A DNA stretch of 64,000 nt from Bombiscardovia asteroides_K (GTDB taxonomy: Bacteria; Actinomycetota; Actinomycetes; Actinomycetales; Bifidobacteriaceae): NCBI RefSeq assembly GCF_048001765.1, contig NZ_CP181447.1, positions 1,178,001 through 1,242,000 of the forward strand, read 5' to 3'. How positions within the stretch are numbered: the stretch's first letter is position 1; each line of letters begins with the position of its first letter. Below, piece by piece: positions 27,139-35,590 of this stretch. The position numbers and the translations under genes are program-made. Under the pieces are notes generated by a model, which searched no databases, was not told the DNA's origin, and worked only from the letters and a program-made list of their open reading frames with translations.

Positions 27139-27252
27139 GGTAACCGCAGGCGCAGAGCTGTTTCTGTCCCCTGCTCATCCCGCAGGACCAGCCGGGACTC
27201 GACCCTGTGCTATATTGATACATTGTGCCCATACGGTGATGCTGATGGGCGC

Positions 27253-27326
27253 CGGGCTATAGCGCAGCTTGGTAGCGCGCCTGCTTTGGGTGCAGGATGT
27301 CGCCGGTTCAAATCCGGCTAGCCCGA
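27253..27326 (+). tRNA. tRNA-Pro (anticodon TGG)
   Basis: A 74-base cloverleaf. The acceptor stem is CGGGCTA (27253-27259) with TAGCCCG (27319-27325) and discriminator A. The anticodon stem is CCTGC/GCAGG with loop TTTGGGT, and the T arm is GCCGG-TTCAAAT-CCGGC. CCA is not encoded. Its 3' end overlaps the last codons of the convergent MFS gene. Confidence 0.95.
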
Positions 27327-28604
27327 CTTTTGCCTTCGTCCCATTTCGGGAGTCGGATCCTTGGCGTTCATGCCCAGCAATCCCGTAATGAAAATCACGA
27401 GAGCAAGAAAGCCCGTCAGGCCCGCATAAATGGACATGGTGATGGCGATGCCGACCAGATTGCCCAGCGTCAAAAAGATCATCTGCCCCAGAGGCGCCCC
27501 GATCATCATGACAGTCTGTACCACTCCCATAGTTGCGGCCAGGTGGTCCTCGCCCACTGTGCTGATGAGCATGGTCATGAACCGAGGGTTGATCTTGCCC
27601 AGAAGATAGTTCATGACCAAGAGCGGAACGAAGAGCAGGGCAGGGCTGCGCAGCCAGACCAGGTTGACCCCTGCCACGGCAGCTGCTGCCATGACTCCGG
27701 TCAGCAGGTGGGCTATGGGCAGCCGTCGGAGCGGATCTGCGGCAAGGAGTGCGCCAAGGATCAGCCCCAGGGAGGAGATGCCGTTGACGGCGGCTATGGT
27801 CGTGCCATAGCTTCCCCACCAGACCTTGGGCATGGAGATAAGCCCCAGGTTGAGCAGGGGCTGCAGAGCCGCCCCCAGAAGGTTGACCAGGCAGCCGAAG
27901 CCCACCATCAGAATCAGGAAGGTAGAGCTGCGGAACTCCCCCAAGGTCACGCGGAGACTGGATGCCAGGCCCGAAGGTTTGTCTGCCGGTGAACCATTGC
28001 TCGCAACCTCAACCCTCGTGAATTCTCGATAGCCGATGGCCACCAGAATCCCCGCCAGAAGGAAGGTGGCGGCGTTGATCAGCGCAAATACAGCGAATCT
28101 GTTGCCCAGGAGGGCAATCAACACTGCGCCTCCGCCTGCACTGATGACGGCCGCAACACTGGAGGCGGCCGAGGTGATCGAAGTAGCCTGGTGAAGCTGG
28201 CCAGGCAGGACCAGATGTTTGAGGATAGGCATCCACAGACTGCCTGCATACCCCTCCAGCATGGAGGATGCCATGTCCATGGCTACCAACAGCAGAAAGA
28301 CAGGCAGGCTCTTGGACCTGCCAATCGTCATGGCCATGACAAGATAGACACATACCTGAATCAGCTTGATCACCAGCTGCATCCGCGTCTTGTGCACGGT
28401 CCTGTCGGCCAGGTATCCGGTCAGGATGGCCGTCAGGGCCGGAGCCACCCAGGCCATTGAGGCTATGGAGACAGCCAGTCCGGCGAAGGGCATGGTCTGG
28501 GCATAGACGATGAAGACGATGTTGAAGAGCTCGCCTCCGACCGTATTCAACAGACTGGCCAGAACCATGGTCACAAAGGGCTTGTTCTTCAGAAGCTCCT
28601 GCAT
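27318..28604 (-). CDS. Major facilitator superfamily efflux transporter
   Basis: A 428-residue membrane protein with about 12 hydrophobic segments. The cytoplasmic loop GYLADRTVHKTRMQLVIKLIQ after TM2 is the MFS-specific motif A (GxLaDrxGrkxxl). It resembles MFS_3/EntS-type exporters of lactic acid bacteria. It is the last gene of the TetR-ABC-MFS operon, starting 13 bases after the permease stop with GGGGG upstream (start at 28604). Its final codons run into the 3' end of tRNA-Pro on the other strand, so the basic C-terminus may have been gained by read-through. It probably works in drug or bile-type efflux alongside the ABC exporter. Confidence 0.85.
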   Translation of the reverse strand: MQELLKNKPFVTMVLASLLNTVGGELFNIVFIVYAQTMPFAGLAVSIASMAWVAPALTAILTGYLADRTVHKTRMQLVIKLIQVCVYLVMAMTIGRSKSLPVFLLLVAMDMASSMLEGYAGSLWMPILKHLVLPGQLHQATSITSAASSVAAVISAGGGAVLIALLGNRFAVFALINAATFLLAGILVAIGYREFTRVEVASNGSPADKPSGLASSLRVTLGEFRSSTFLILMVGFGCLVNLLGAALQPLLNLGLISMPKVWWGSYGTTIAAVNGISSLGLILGALLAADPLRRLPIAHLLTGVMAAAAVAGVNLVWLRSPALLFVPLLVMNYLLGKINPRFMTMLISTVGEDHLAATMGVVQTVMMIGAPLGQMIFLTLGNLVGIAITMSIYAGLTGFLALVIFITGLLGMNAKDPTPEMGRRQKSG

Positions 28605-28617
28605 GGTCAGCCCCCGA

Positions 28618-29313
28618 TCAGGACAGTTCAATATTCATAAGGGTGCGGTGAAGCAGCCACCAGGCCGGCAAAGAGGCCAGAAAAATGAGCAGCAGCACCA
28701 GCGCAGCCAACAACGGGGAGAGGGAGAGCAGGTTGCCAACCACAGCGTCAAGCAAGAGCAGGACAGTAAACATGATAGGCAGCGAGCGCTTCCAGAAGCC
28801 TATAGAAAGGGCTATGCCGACAAGCCCCATCAGCCCCACAAGACTGATAACCATCATGAGGAGAACCTGTCCGAACAGACTGCCTGGCGAACCCGTCCCG
28901 AGCGAACCCACAAGGCGGTCGACCAGCAGCAAGACGGTCAGGGTAATGGCCGTCCCCGCCAGGTAGGACAGGGACGTGAAGAAGCCGACGAAGATCAGCT
29001 TGGCCAGCAGGATTCGGTCCCGCGAGATAGGGCACGACAGGGTGAGCGCCAGATTCCTCCCCGTGTAGGGGTCAATGAAGACCAGGTTGCAGAGGGCAGC
29101 GGCCACCAAAGAGAAACCCACCAGAAGGATGACCATGGCCATCTGCAGCACGAAGGCCAGGCTGGACAGTCGAGGATCAGATCGGCCGCTCGTGTGGCCA
29201 ATGGCCAGGAACATGCCTCCCAGGGCCAAGGCTGCGGCTACAACTGCCAGCCCTCCAAGGATGCAGGGCCAGAGTCTCGTCTTTTTCAGCTCCAATTTCA
29301 GCAGCGTCTTCAT
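28618..29313 (-). CDS. ABC-2 type transporter permease
   Basis: A 231-residue membrane protein with six hydrophobic segments and a first cytoplasmic stretch MKTLLKLELKKTRLWPCILGG, typical of ABC2_membrane permeases that pair with single-domain ATPases. PYTGRNLALTLSCPISRDRILLAKLIFVG is the conserved loop linking to the ATPase. It begins one base after the ATPase stop and is followed 13 bases later by the MFS gene, so it is the third gene of the TetR-led operon. Export of drugs or amphipathic compounds is inferred from the operon. Confidence 0.8.
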   Translation of the reverse strand: MKTLLKLELKKTRLWPCILGGLAVVAAALALGGMFLAIGHTSGRSDPRLSSLAFVLQMAMVILLVGFSLVAAALCNLVFIDPYTGRNLALTLSCPISRDRILLAKLIFVGFFTSLSYLAGTAITLTVLLLVDRLVGSLGTGSPGSLFGQVLLMMVISLVGLMGLVGIALSIGFWKRSLPIMFTVLLLLDAVVGNLLSLSPLLAALVLLLIFLASLPAWWLLHRTLMNIELS

Positions 29314-29314
29314 A

Positions 29315-30046
29315 TCAGCCCTCCATAGCCTTGATCAGGGTCTGCTCGGCACCCTCCTGGCCGTTATTGAGGAGCTCCGGTACGCTGGCCCGCAGGCTCA
29401 CCCTGCCGCCCGCTATGACCATGACACGGTCGGCAGTGTGCAACACCTCGGAGAGGATGTGGCTGGAAAAGAGAATCGCACTCCCCTGGGCAGCCAGATT
29501 TCGCAGGCTGTCTCGCAGCTGTCCGATAGCTATCGGGTCTAGTCCGTTGAGTGGCTCGTCCAGTAGATAAAGGTCGGGATGATGGCCCATGCACCTGGCC
29601 AGGGCCAGCCTCTGCCTCATACCCATGGAATACCTGCCAACAGCAGTGGCAGAATCGGCTGTCAATCCAACCTTCTCCAAAAGTTGGCTGATCCCGGCGG
29701 ACTCGACCGCCCTATGCCCCGCGTTTGCAAGCGAAAGGTAGGCAAGGTCAATCTCCAGATTCTCCCTGGCACTCAGAGATTCGTAGAAGACAGGTTCGTT
29801 GATGGACACCCCCATCCTCGCCAGACTGCCCGGGTAGCCTTCGCTGAGAGGCTTCCCCAGAAAACGGACCCGTCCGCCGACAGGTCTCTGCATTCCGGTC
29901 AGAATCTTCAACAGCGTGGACTTACCAGCCCCGTTGGCTCCCAGCAAGCCCAGAATCTCGCCCTGTCCCAGGGTCAGGTCCAGCCCAGCCAGCACCTCCC
30001 TGCCTTCGAATACCTGGACGATACCGTCCGCCTCCAGCACCTTCAT
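29315..30046 (-). CDS. ABC transporter ATP-binding protein
   Basis: A 243-residue ATPase partnering the permease encoded next. It has Walker A GLLGANGAGKSTLL, signature YSMGMRQRLALAR, where SMGM replaces the usual SGG(Q/M), Walker B LYLLDEPLNGLDP and switch FSSHILSE. The start at 30046 (MKVLEADG) has AAGGAG six bases upstream; the longer frame lacks one. The palindrome ATACC-N3-GGTAT lies 17 bases upstream of the start, between this gene and the tetR gene, and a second copy precedes tetR. The operon is therefore likely repressed by that TetR protein. Confidence 0.88.
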   Translation of the reverse strand: MKVLEADGIVQVFEGREVLAGLDLTLGQGEILGLLGANGAGKSTLLKILTGMQRPVGGRVRFLGKPLSEGYPGSLARMGVSINEPVFYESLSARENLEIDLAYLSLANAGHRAVESAGISQLLEKVGLTADSATAVGRYSMGMRQRLALARCMGHHPDLYLLDEPLNGLDPIAIGQLRDSLRNLAAQGSAILFSSHILSEVLHTADRVMVIAGGRVSLRASVPELLNNGQEGAEQTLIKAMEG

Positions 30047-30062
30047 AAAACTCCTTCCAAAA

Positions 30063-30075
30063 ATACCATCGGTAT
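30063..30075. promoter_or_regulatory. Candidate TetR operator, ATACC-N3-GGTAT (ABC side)
   Basis: ATACC-ATC-GGTAT, a 5-bp inverted repeat with a three-base spacer. It is identical in format to the copy at 30953-30967 and lies between tetR and the ABC ATPase gene. Confidence 0.65.
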
Positions 30076-30164
30076 GTTTTCTGGAAACAAAAACCATTCA
30101 CTCGTTGAGTGCCCGAATCTTGCTAGTAGCCATAGCCCTCTTGGCCTTAAGAGATCTATCGGCT

Positions 30165-30878
30165 CTAAGAGACCCCTTGATCCTGATTCTTGCCAGATTC
30201 CTCTTGCGTGGATTCCCCGCCTGTCGCAGTCAGAGGATTGCTCTTCAGATGCGCATGCAAGTGCACGGCTGCTCGGATGACCCGATCATCGATGACCGGT
30301 GCCCCTATCCCCTTGAGCATATCGGCCAAGAGGGTGAACTTGGAGACCACCTGGTCCCGGTTCATGGTCGAGAATCGAACCCCTATCCACATGTTGAGCA
30401 GGATATAGAGCACCTGGGCCAGATCCTCGGGATTGCAGGGGGCGATGGAGCCGTCCTCCACGCCTTCTCGGACGTAGGGGGTGATCACGTCCACAATCCT
30501 GTCCATGGATTTCAGGTACATCTCCCCTACCATGCGGGGACTCTTCAGCAGGGTTCTGGCGGAAAAAGTCACATCGAGACGCGAGTATGCCGACAGGGAG
30601 GCAATCAGTTCGTTGCGCAGCTTGTCCAGCCCGGTCTTGCCAGGCCAGTCCCCCAACCAGTCCTCCTGGGATGAGGACGAAGCCATGCGCTCGGTAACCG
30701 CATGGAAAATGGCCGTCTTGGAAGGAAAATGGTAGTAGACCGCTCCCTTGGTCATTCCGCCCAGGCCGTCGACAATGTCCTGGATACTGGTTCCGTCGTA
30801 GCCCTTTTCCAGGAAGAGCCGCTGGGCTACATCGAGGATCTGATTGCGATGTCCTTCGGGATCCTTCGGCGTGCCCAT
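30165..30878 (-). CDS. TetR-family transcriptional repressor of the efflux operon
   Basis: A 237-residue regulator. The N-terminal DNA-binding domain reads RNQILDVAQRLFLEKGYDGTSIQDIVDGL followed by TKGAVYYHFPSKTAIFHAV, a textbook TetR helix-turn-helix. The C-terminal ligand domain has MYLKSMDRIVDVITPYVREGV, as in regulators of drug efflux. The start has AGGAG seven bases upstream. Two matching palindromes flank the gene (30063-30075 and 30953-30967). It lies 118 bases upstream of the ABC genes on the same strand, suggesting autorepression and control of the ABC-MFS genes. The inducer is unknown. Confidence 0.88.
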   Translation of the reverse strand: MGTPKDPEGHRNQILDVAQRLFLEKGYDGTSIQDIVDGLGGMTKGAVYYHFPSKTAIFHAVTERMASSSSQEDWLGDWPGKTGLDKLRNELIASLSAYSRLDVTFSARTLLKSPRMVGEMYLKSMDRIVDVITPYVREGVEDGSIAPCNPEDLAQVLYILLNMWIGVRFSTMNRDQVVSKFTLLADMLKGIGAPVIDDRVIRAAVHLHAHLKSNPLTATGGESTQEESGKNQDQGVS

Positions 30879-30952
30879 GCAGTGCTCCTCTCCCTGTCAG
30901 CGCATCGATGCCGACCATCTTGGCCTAACCATCCAGCCCGACAAGAATCTAT

Positions 30953-30967
30953 CATACCACTGGTATG
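30953..30967. promoter_or_regulatory. Candidate TetR operator, CATACCA-C-TGGTATG (tetR side)
   Basis: A perfect 7-bp inverted repeat around a single C, containing the ATACC-N3-GGTAT core. It lies 75 bases upstream of the tetR start, where the promoter is expected. Confidence 0.7.
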
Positions 30968-31004
30968 TTATGCCTATCTGTTCAAGGATCTTGCCAACTT
31001 GACC

Positions 31005-31688
31005 TTATCTCTTCTGCAGACGGCGGATTGCCTCGTGCTGGATGGCCACCACCGCCTTGGCATCGGCGACTCCAGCTGCGCAGAGCTCCTGCCAGGAAAC
31101 CCAGGCCGACTGAATATGCTCGCCCGGGTCGAAGTCGGTGGGCCCCTGATGCCAGCGACGCAGGTGCAGGACCACAATGTGGCCGAGCTCGTCGCTCATG
31201 CCCAGGGAAGAGTAGACATCGGGAGCAGCATCGATCCAACCGTCTTCTGGATCCAGATGGCTTTCTGAGGCCGGTGCACCCTCAGGTCCAGGCACCAGAC
31301 CAGTCTCCTCACGCAGCTCGCGCAGAACAGTCTTGGCCGGACTCTCCCCAGGGTCGATGAAGCCGGCTGGCAGGCCGAATACGTAGGCATGAGCACCCAC
31401 TCGATACTCCCGGGTCAGCAAATAGGCATCGCCGGTGCAGTCGTGCACCAACATAACCACACAGGGGGCGTGGCGAATGAGCTGCCTGTCAATGGTTTCC
31501 TTGGAACCGTCACGCCGGAACATGGCCACCTGCTGCTGGTCGATAACGAATATCGGGCCGCGGAAGACCTCCTTGTCATCCATCAGCTCGGGAGCGCGGG
31601 TCATATCGATGCCCTTGGGTCCCTGGCCATCGCGGCCGTCCAGTCTGGCAGCCAATCGTGCCTGCAGATCCTGTGCTTCATCGCTCAT
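31005..31688 (-). CDS. NUDIX hydrolase, ADP-ribose pyrophosphatase-like
   Basis: A 227-residue hydrolase of nucleoside diphosphate-linked compounds, probably ADP-ribose or ADP-sugars. The Nudix box is complete: GFIDPGESPAKTVLRELREETG. An N-terminal domain of about 80 residues precedes it, as in NudF-type enzymes. The start at 31688 (MSDEAQDL) has GAGGAG upstream. It follows the Nif3-like gene by about 34 bases on the same strand, in a polA-nif3-nudix series that may be one transcript. The substrate is not determined. Confidence 0.85.
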   Translation of the reverse strand: MSDEAQDLQARLAARLDGRDGQGPKGIDMTRAPELMDDKEVFRGPIFVIDQQQVAMFRRDGSKETIDRQLIRHAPCVVMLVHDCTGDAYLLTREYRVGAHAYVFGLPAGFIDPGESPAKTVLRELREETGLVPGPEGAPASESHLDPEDGWIDAAPDVYSSLGMSDELGHIVVLHLRRWHQGPTDFDPGEHIQSAWVSWQELCAAGVADAKAVVAIQHEAIRRLQKR

Positions 31689-31722
31689 GAAATCACTCTC
31701 CTCAACCATCAACCCTCAGCCA

Positions 31723-32640
31723 TCAGCGCACCACCATGGTCCAGGGGTCGGTGATGATGGATGAGACCTCCACCTGCGGGCGAACACCGGTAGCCGTCTC
31801 CAAGGTCCTGGCAATGTCTCCCTTGGCGTAGCGGAACCAGAGACCCTCAATGGCCGAATGCGGTGTATTGATCAGCATGGGTCTGGGCTGATTGGGACGA
31901 CCGGCCATCCGGGCCTCGTAGAGGGCCTGCTGGTAGGCGTCCGTGGCAGGGTGATGGCGCAGATCGCTGGTGATGTAGACATCGGCCCCCGTGGACCGGA
32001 CCAGGTCGAACTCGGAGTCTCCCGAGCCGGGCAACAGGGCGACTGTGGAGACCATGGCCTCGGACGGACCAACCGCCTGGACGCCCAGAGCCGTCCTGGG
32101 CAGTAGGTCTGCCACATTATGGACCAAATCCTCAAATGGCGTAGGCTTGGGAAGCCGTCCCCAGCGGCCCAGTCCTACCTGAATCCCCTGATCGGCGTGC
32201 AGGTCGCGCTTGGAGACCGGCTGAGGGGCCAACGGCCTCGCCTCCTGCAGGTCCAGGGCATCGGCAGCAGCCTGAGCCACGCCACGGTAGGCGGCGTCAG
32301 CGTTGGTATGCCCCACCCAGAGCCCGCAGTGGCCTTCAATCAGCTTGGTTACCATATCCCCTCGGAAGTCCAGTCCGGAGACCTGGTGGACCGATCTGAA
32401 GAAGAGCGGATGATGGGTGATCAGCAGGTCGGCCTTATGGTCCAGAGCCTCCTGGACCACATCGGGCCGAGGGTCCACGGCGCACCAGATCCGCCTGACC
32501 GGCCAGGACGGATCCCCTGCCACCAGACCCGGGTGATCCCAGTCCTCTGCGTAATCCAGAGGGTAGAGCCCCTCAAGCAGATCCACCACCTGGCCCAGAG
32601 GCACCGATGGCCTCTGAGCCTCATCCTGCCCATCAGGCAT
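31723..32640 (-). CDS. Nif3-like dinuclear metal centre protein
   Basis: A 305-residue member of the Nif3/YqfO (DUF34) family, often annotated as GTP cyclohydrolase 1 type 2. Metal-binding motifs are YAEDWDHPGLVAGD near the N-terminus, LLITHHPLFFRSV, VGHTNADAAYRG and the C-terminal LINTPHSAIEGLWFRY. The reaction in vivo is unsettled for this family. The start at 32640 (MPDGQDEA) has GAGGAGGG upstream. It sits 48 bases downstream of polA on the same strand. Confidence 0.85.
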   Translation of the reverse strand: MPDGQDEAQRPSVPLGQVVDLLEGLYPLDYAEDWDHPGLVAGDPSWPVRRIWCAVDPRPDVVQEALDHKADLLITHHPLFFRSVHQVSGLDFRGDMVTKLIEGHCGLWVGHTNADAAYRGVAQAAADALDLQEARPLAPQPVSKRDLHADQGIQVGLGRWGRLPKPTPFEDLVHNVADLLPRTALGVQAVGPSEAMVSTVALLPGSGDSEFDLVRSTGADVYITSDLRHHPATDAYQQALYEARMAGRPNQPRPMLINTPHSAIEGLWFRYAKGDIARTLETATGVRPQVEVSSIITDPWTMVVR

Positions 32641-32688
32641 AACAATCCCTCCTCGGATCCTGCTGGGCCCAGGCCACCCCATGTCAGG

Positions 32689-35583
32689 TCAGTGAGCAGC
32701 CAGCTCCCAGTCCTGGCCGATGCCGGTGGACACGTCCAGGGGCACGGCCAATTCAACGGCATGTTCCATGGAATCCTTGACCAGTTTGGTGGCCTTGTCG
32801 GTCTCGCCGGGAGCTATCTCCACCAGCAGTTCATCGTGGATCTGCAAGGAGATGCGGCTCTTCAGCCCCTTCTCCGACAAGGCACGGCTGGCCTTGATCA
32901 TGGCGATCTTCATGATGTCGGCAGCCGACCCCTGGATGGGCGCGTTCAAAGCGGCCCTCTCGGCGGCTTCGCGGGTGGGACGACGCTTGGAGCGCAGCCC
33001 GGGGAAGTAACGCCGTCGGCCGAACATGGTCTCGGTGTAGCCCTTCTCCCGGGCGTCGGCCACCAGGGACTCCAGGTACTCATGCACCTTGCCGAAGGTG
33101 GCGAAGTACTTGGCGCGCAGCACGTCGGCCGCGGCCGGGCTGATCTTGAGCTGCTGGGCCAGGCCATAGGTGCTCAGGCCATAGGCCAAGCCGTAGCTCA
33201 TGGCCTTCACGTGGGATCGCTGATCGCCGGTGACCTCCTCCATGGGGATGTCATAGACCAGGCTGGCCACGTACCGGTGGAAGTCAGCGCCAGACTTGAA
33301 AGCGTCGATCAGGGCCTGGTCCCCGGAAAGATGGGCCATGATCCGCAGCTCCACCTGGGAGTAGTCAGAGGAGAGCAGCGCCTCATACCCGCTACCAGGC
33401 ACGAAGGCCGAACGGATCTCGCGGCCTCGGGCATCCCTGTTGGGAATGTTCTGCAGGTTGGGATCGACCGAACTCAGCCGGCCAGTGGCGGCCACAGTCT
33501 GCTCGTAGGTGGTGTGCAACCGCCCATCCCGGGGATTGACCGCCTCGCGCAAAGTCTGCACGATCTGCTTGAGCTTGTTGGTCTCCCTGTGCTTGAGCAG
33601 CGCACCCAGGAAGTCGTTGGCCCGCTCATTGTTGACCGATTTGATGTAGAGGTCCTGCAGGACCGAGACGTTGGTCGAATAGGACCCGGTCTTGGTCCTG
33701 TGGGTGGGCACCAGGCCCATGTCATCGAAAAGCACCTTGCTCAGCTGCTTGGGGCTCTGTAGGTTGACACGGCTGCCGGCCTTATCCCAGGCGATCTCCT
33801 GAGCCTGGCGAGCCTCGGCGGCGAACCGGTCGTGCATCTCCTTCAGGCGGGCATCGTCCACCTTGGCGCCCTCGGTCTCCATCTGCGCCAGGACTGCCGA
33901 AGTTGGCAGCTCGATGGTGCGTAGCAGACCGTACTGGTGACGCTCGTCCATAAGCTCCTGCAGACGCTCGGAGACCATCATGACGTACTGAGCCTGACGC
34001 AGAATCCGGGTCCCCCGTCGGCGTTCGTCCTCATCCTCTCGCCCGTCCAGTGCCAGGGCTCCCTGGGTGGCCTCAGGTTCCTCCTCTACAGGGATGGCCA
34101 GGAAATGGGCGACGGCCTGTTCCAGATTGTCGGCATGGAAATCAGGCTCAGCCAGATAGCCTGCCAACTTGGTGTCGAACAGGGGCAGGGGCATGTGCAG
34201 GCCCTGGCTCTCCAAGAAGTGCAGATGCTCCTTGTAACCATGGACCACACAGGTGCCGATCCGCTGGTCAATCAGCTCCTGGATGGCCGCGCGCATGTCT
34301 TCGTCTATGTCTTCTGCCATCAGGACCAGGCCGTGCCCGCCCATGGAGAGAATGGCCAGCTCCTCCAGACCATAGTCGCCGTGCTTGGCCCAGCCGATGG
34401 CGTGGAGAACCCAGTGCTCCTTCATGGCCTCGCTGCATCGCATGGCATTCTGGTCGGAGTCGCCGATATCCTTGACCTTGTCCAGGGAATCGGCCATGGC
34501 CTTGACATGGTCTGCCGACCGTCTGCAAAGGGCCTTGTCCGGCAGATGTTTCTCGCACCAGTCCCGCAGCTGGTCACCAGAGTCCGCCTTATCGCGCTCA
34601 GGCTGTGTGAACTCCTCCTGTTTGTTGCTGACATCGACCAGTGCCGAGGCTGGAGAGTAATCGTAATCGGCGACGGTATTGAATCCGCGCAGGATCTTCT
34701 TTCGGGTCTGCGGACCGAACTGCAGCTGCTCGAAGATGGGCAGGACCTGATCGGTATGGATGGTGCCGAAACGCAGATCCTCCACCTTCACGCCCAGGTC
34801 AAGGTCGCGAACCAGGGCGTTGACCTTCCGGTTGAGCCGCACCTGGTCTGCGTTCTCCGCCAGGGCCTGGCCCTTCTTGCCGCCGATCTCGTCGGCGTGC
34901 TCCAGAATCGAATCCAGGGATCCGTACTTGTTGATCCACTTGGCGGCATAACCGTCGCCCACCCCCGGCACACCGGGAATGTTGTCGGCTCCCTCGCCGC
35001 GCATGGCGGCCAGATCTGGATACTGCTGCGGGGTCACCTTGTAGCGATCCACGATGGCCTGGGGCGTCATGTGCTTGAGGTTCTTGAAGTGGTGGCCCGG
35101 GTAGAGCACGGTGATGTCGTCGTCCACCAGCTGGAAGGCATCCCTGTCCCCGGACAGGACCAGGGTCTTGAACCCGGCCTGCTCGCCCATGGTGGCCAAG
35201 GTGCCGATGATGTCATCGCCCTCATAGCCTGGCTTTTCGATATAGGTGATGCCCAGCCCCTTGAGCAGGTCCTGAATCAGGGGCAGCTGGCTCAGCAGTT
35301 CCTTGGGAGCGGCCTCACGGGTGCCCTTGTACTGGGGCAGCATGGCATTGCGGAAGGTGCCGCCCTTGACGTCAAAGGCCACGCCCATGTGGGTGGGCTT
35401 CTCCTTGGCCATGACATCCGCCAGCATGGTGGCAAAGCCCCACACCGCGTTGGTGGGCTGCCCGGTCGAGGTGGTGAAACTCTCGACCGGAAGGGCATAA
35501 AAGGCCCGGAAGGCCAGCGAATGTCCATCGACGACCAACAGGGTGCGGCCGTCCTTGTCCTGCTTCTTCGTCTGGTCTTCCAT
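32689..35583 (-). CDS. polA: DNA polymerase I
   Basis: A 964-residue repair and Okazaki-fragment polymerase. The 5' nuclease domain (about 1-300) shows LLVVDGHSLAFRAFYAL, PGYEGDDIIGTLA, LSGDRDAFQLV and EGADNIPGVPGVGDG. The middle domain has no clear DxE exonuclease motif, so proofreading is probably absent, as in other actinobacterial and Bacillus enzymes. The polymerase domain has motif A DYSQVELRIMAHLSGD, motif B SHVKAMSYGLAYGLS and motif C LQIHDELLVE. It starts seven bases after the upstream pdtaR stop without a clear binding site, which suggests translational coupling. Confidence 0.96.
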   Translation of the reverse strand: MEDQTKKQDKDGRTLLVVDGHSLAFRAFYALPVESFTTSTGQPTNAVWGFATMLADVMAKEKPTHMGVAFDVKGGTFRNAMLPQYKGTREAAPKELLSQLPLIQDLLKGLGITYIEKPGYEGDDIIGTLATMGEQAGFKTLVLSGDRDAFQLVDDDITVLYPGHHFKNLKHMTPQAIVDRYKVTPQQYPDLAAMRGEGADNIPGVPGVGDGYAAKWINKYGSLDSILEHADEIGGKKGQALAENADQVRLNRKVNALVRDLDLGVKVEDLRFGTIHTDQVLPIFEQLQFGPQTRKKILRGFNTVADYDYSPASALVDVSNKQEEFTQPERDKADSGDQLRDWCEKHLPDKALCRRSADHVKAMADSLDKVKDIGDSDQNAMRCSEAMKEHWVLHAIGWAKHGDYGLEELAILSMGGHGLVLMAEDIDEDMRAAIQELIDQRIGTCVVHGYKEHLHFLESQGLHMPLPLFDTKLAGYLAEPDFHADNLEQAVAHFLAIPVEEEPEATQGALALDGREDEDERRRGTRILRQAQYVMMVSERLQELMDERHQYGLLRTIELPTSAVLAQMETEGAKVDDARLKEMHDRFAAEARQAQEIAWDKAGSRVNLQSPKQLSKVLFDDMGLVPTHRTKTGSYSTNVSVLQDLYIKSVNNERANDFLGALLKHRETNKLKQIVQTLREAVNPRDGRLHTTYEQTVAATGRLSSVDPNLQNIPNRDARGREIRSAFVPGSGYEALLSSDYSQVELRIMAHLSGDQALIDAFKSGADFHRYVASLVYDIPMEEVTGDQRSHVKAMSYGLAYGLSTYGLAQQLKISPAAADVLRAKYFATFGKVHEYLESLVADAREKGYTETMFGRRRYFPGLRSKRRPTREAAERAALNAPIQGSAADIMKIAMIKASRALSEKGLKSRISLQIHDELLVEIAPGETDKATKLVKDSMEHAVELAVPLDVSTGIGQDWELAAH

Positions 35584-35590
35584 ACGAGGG

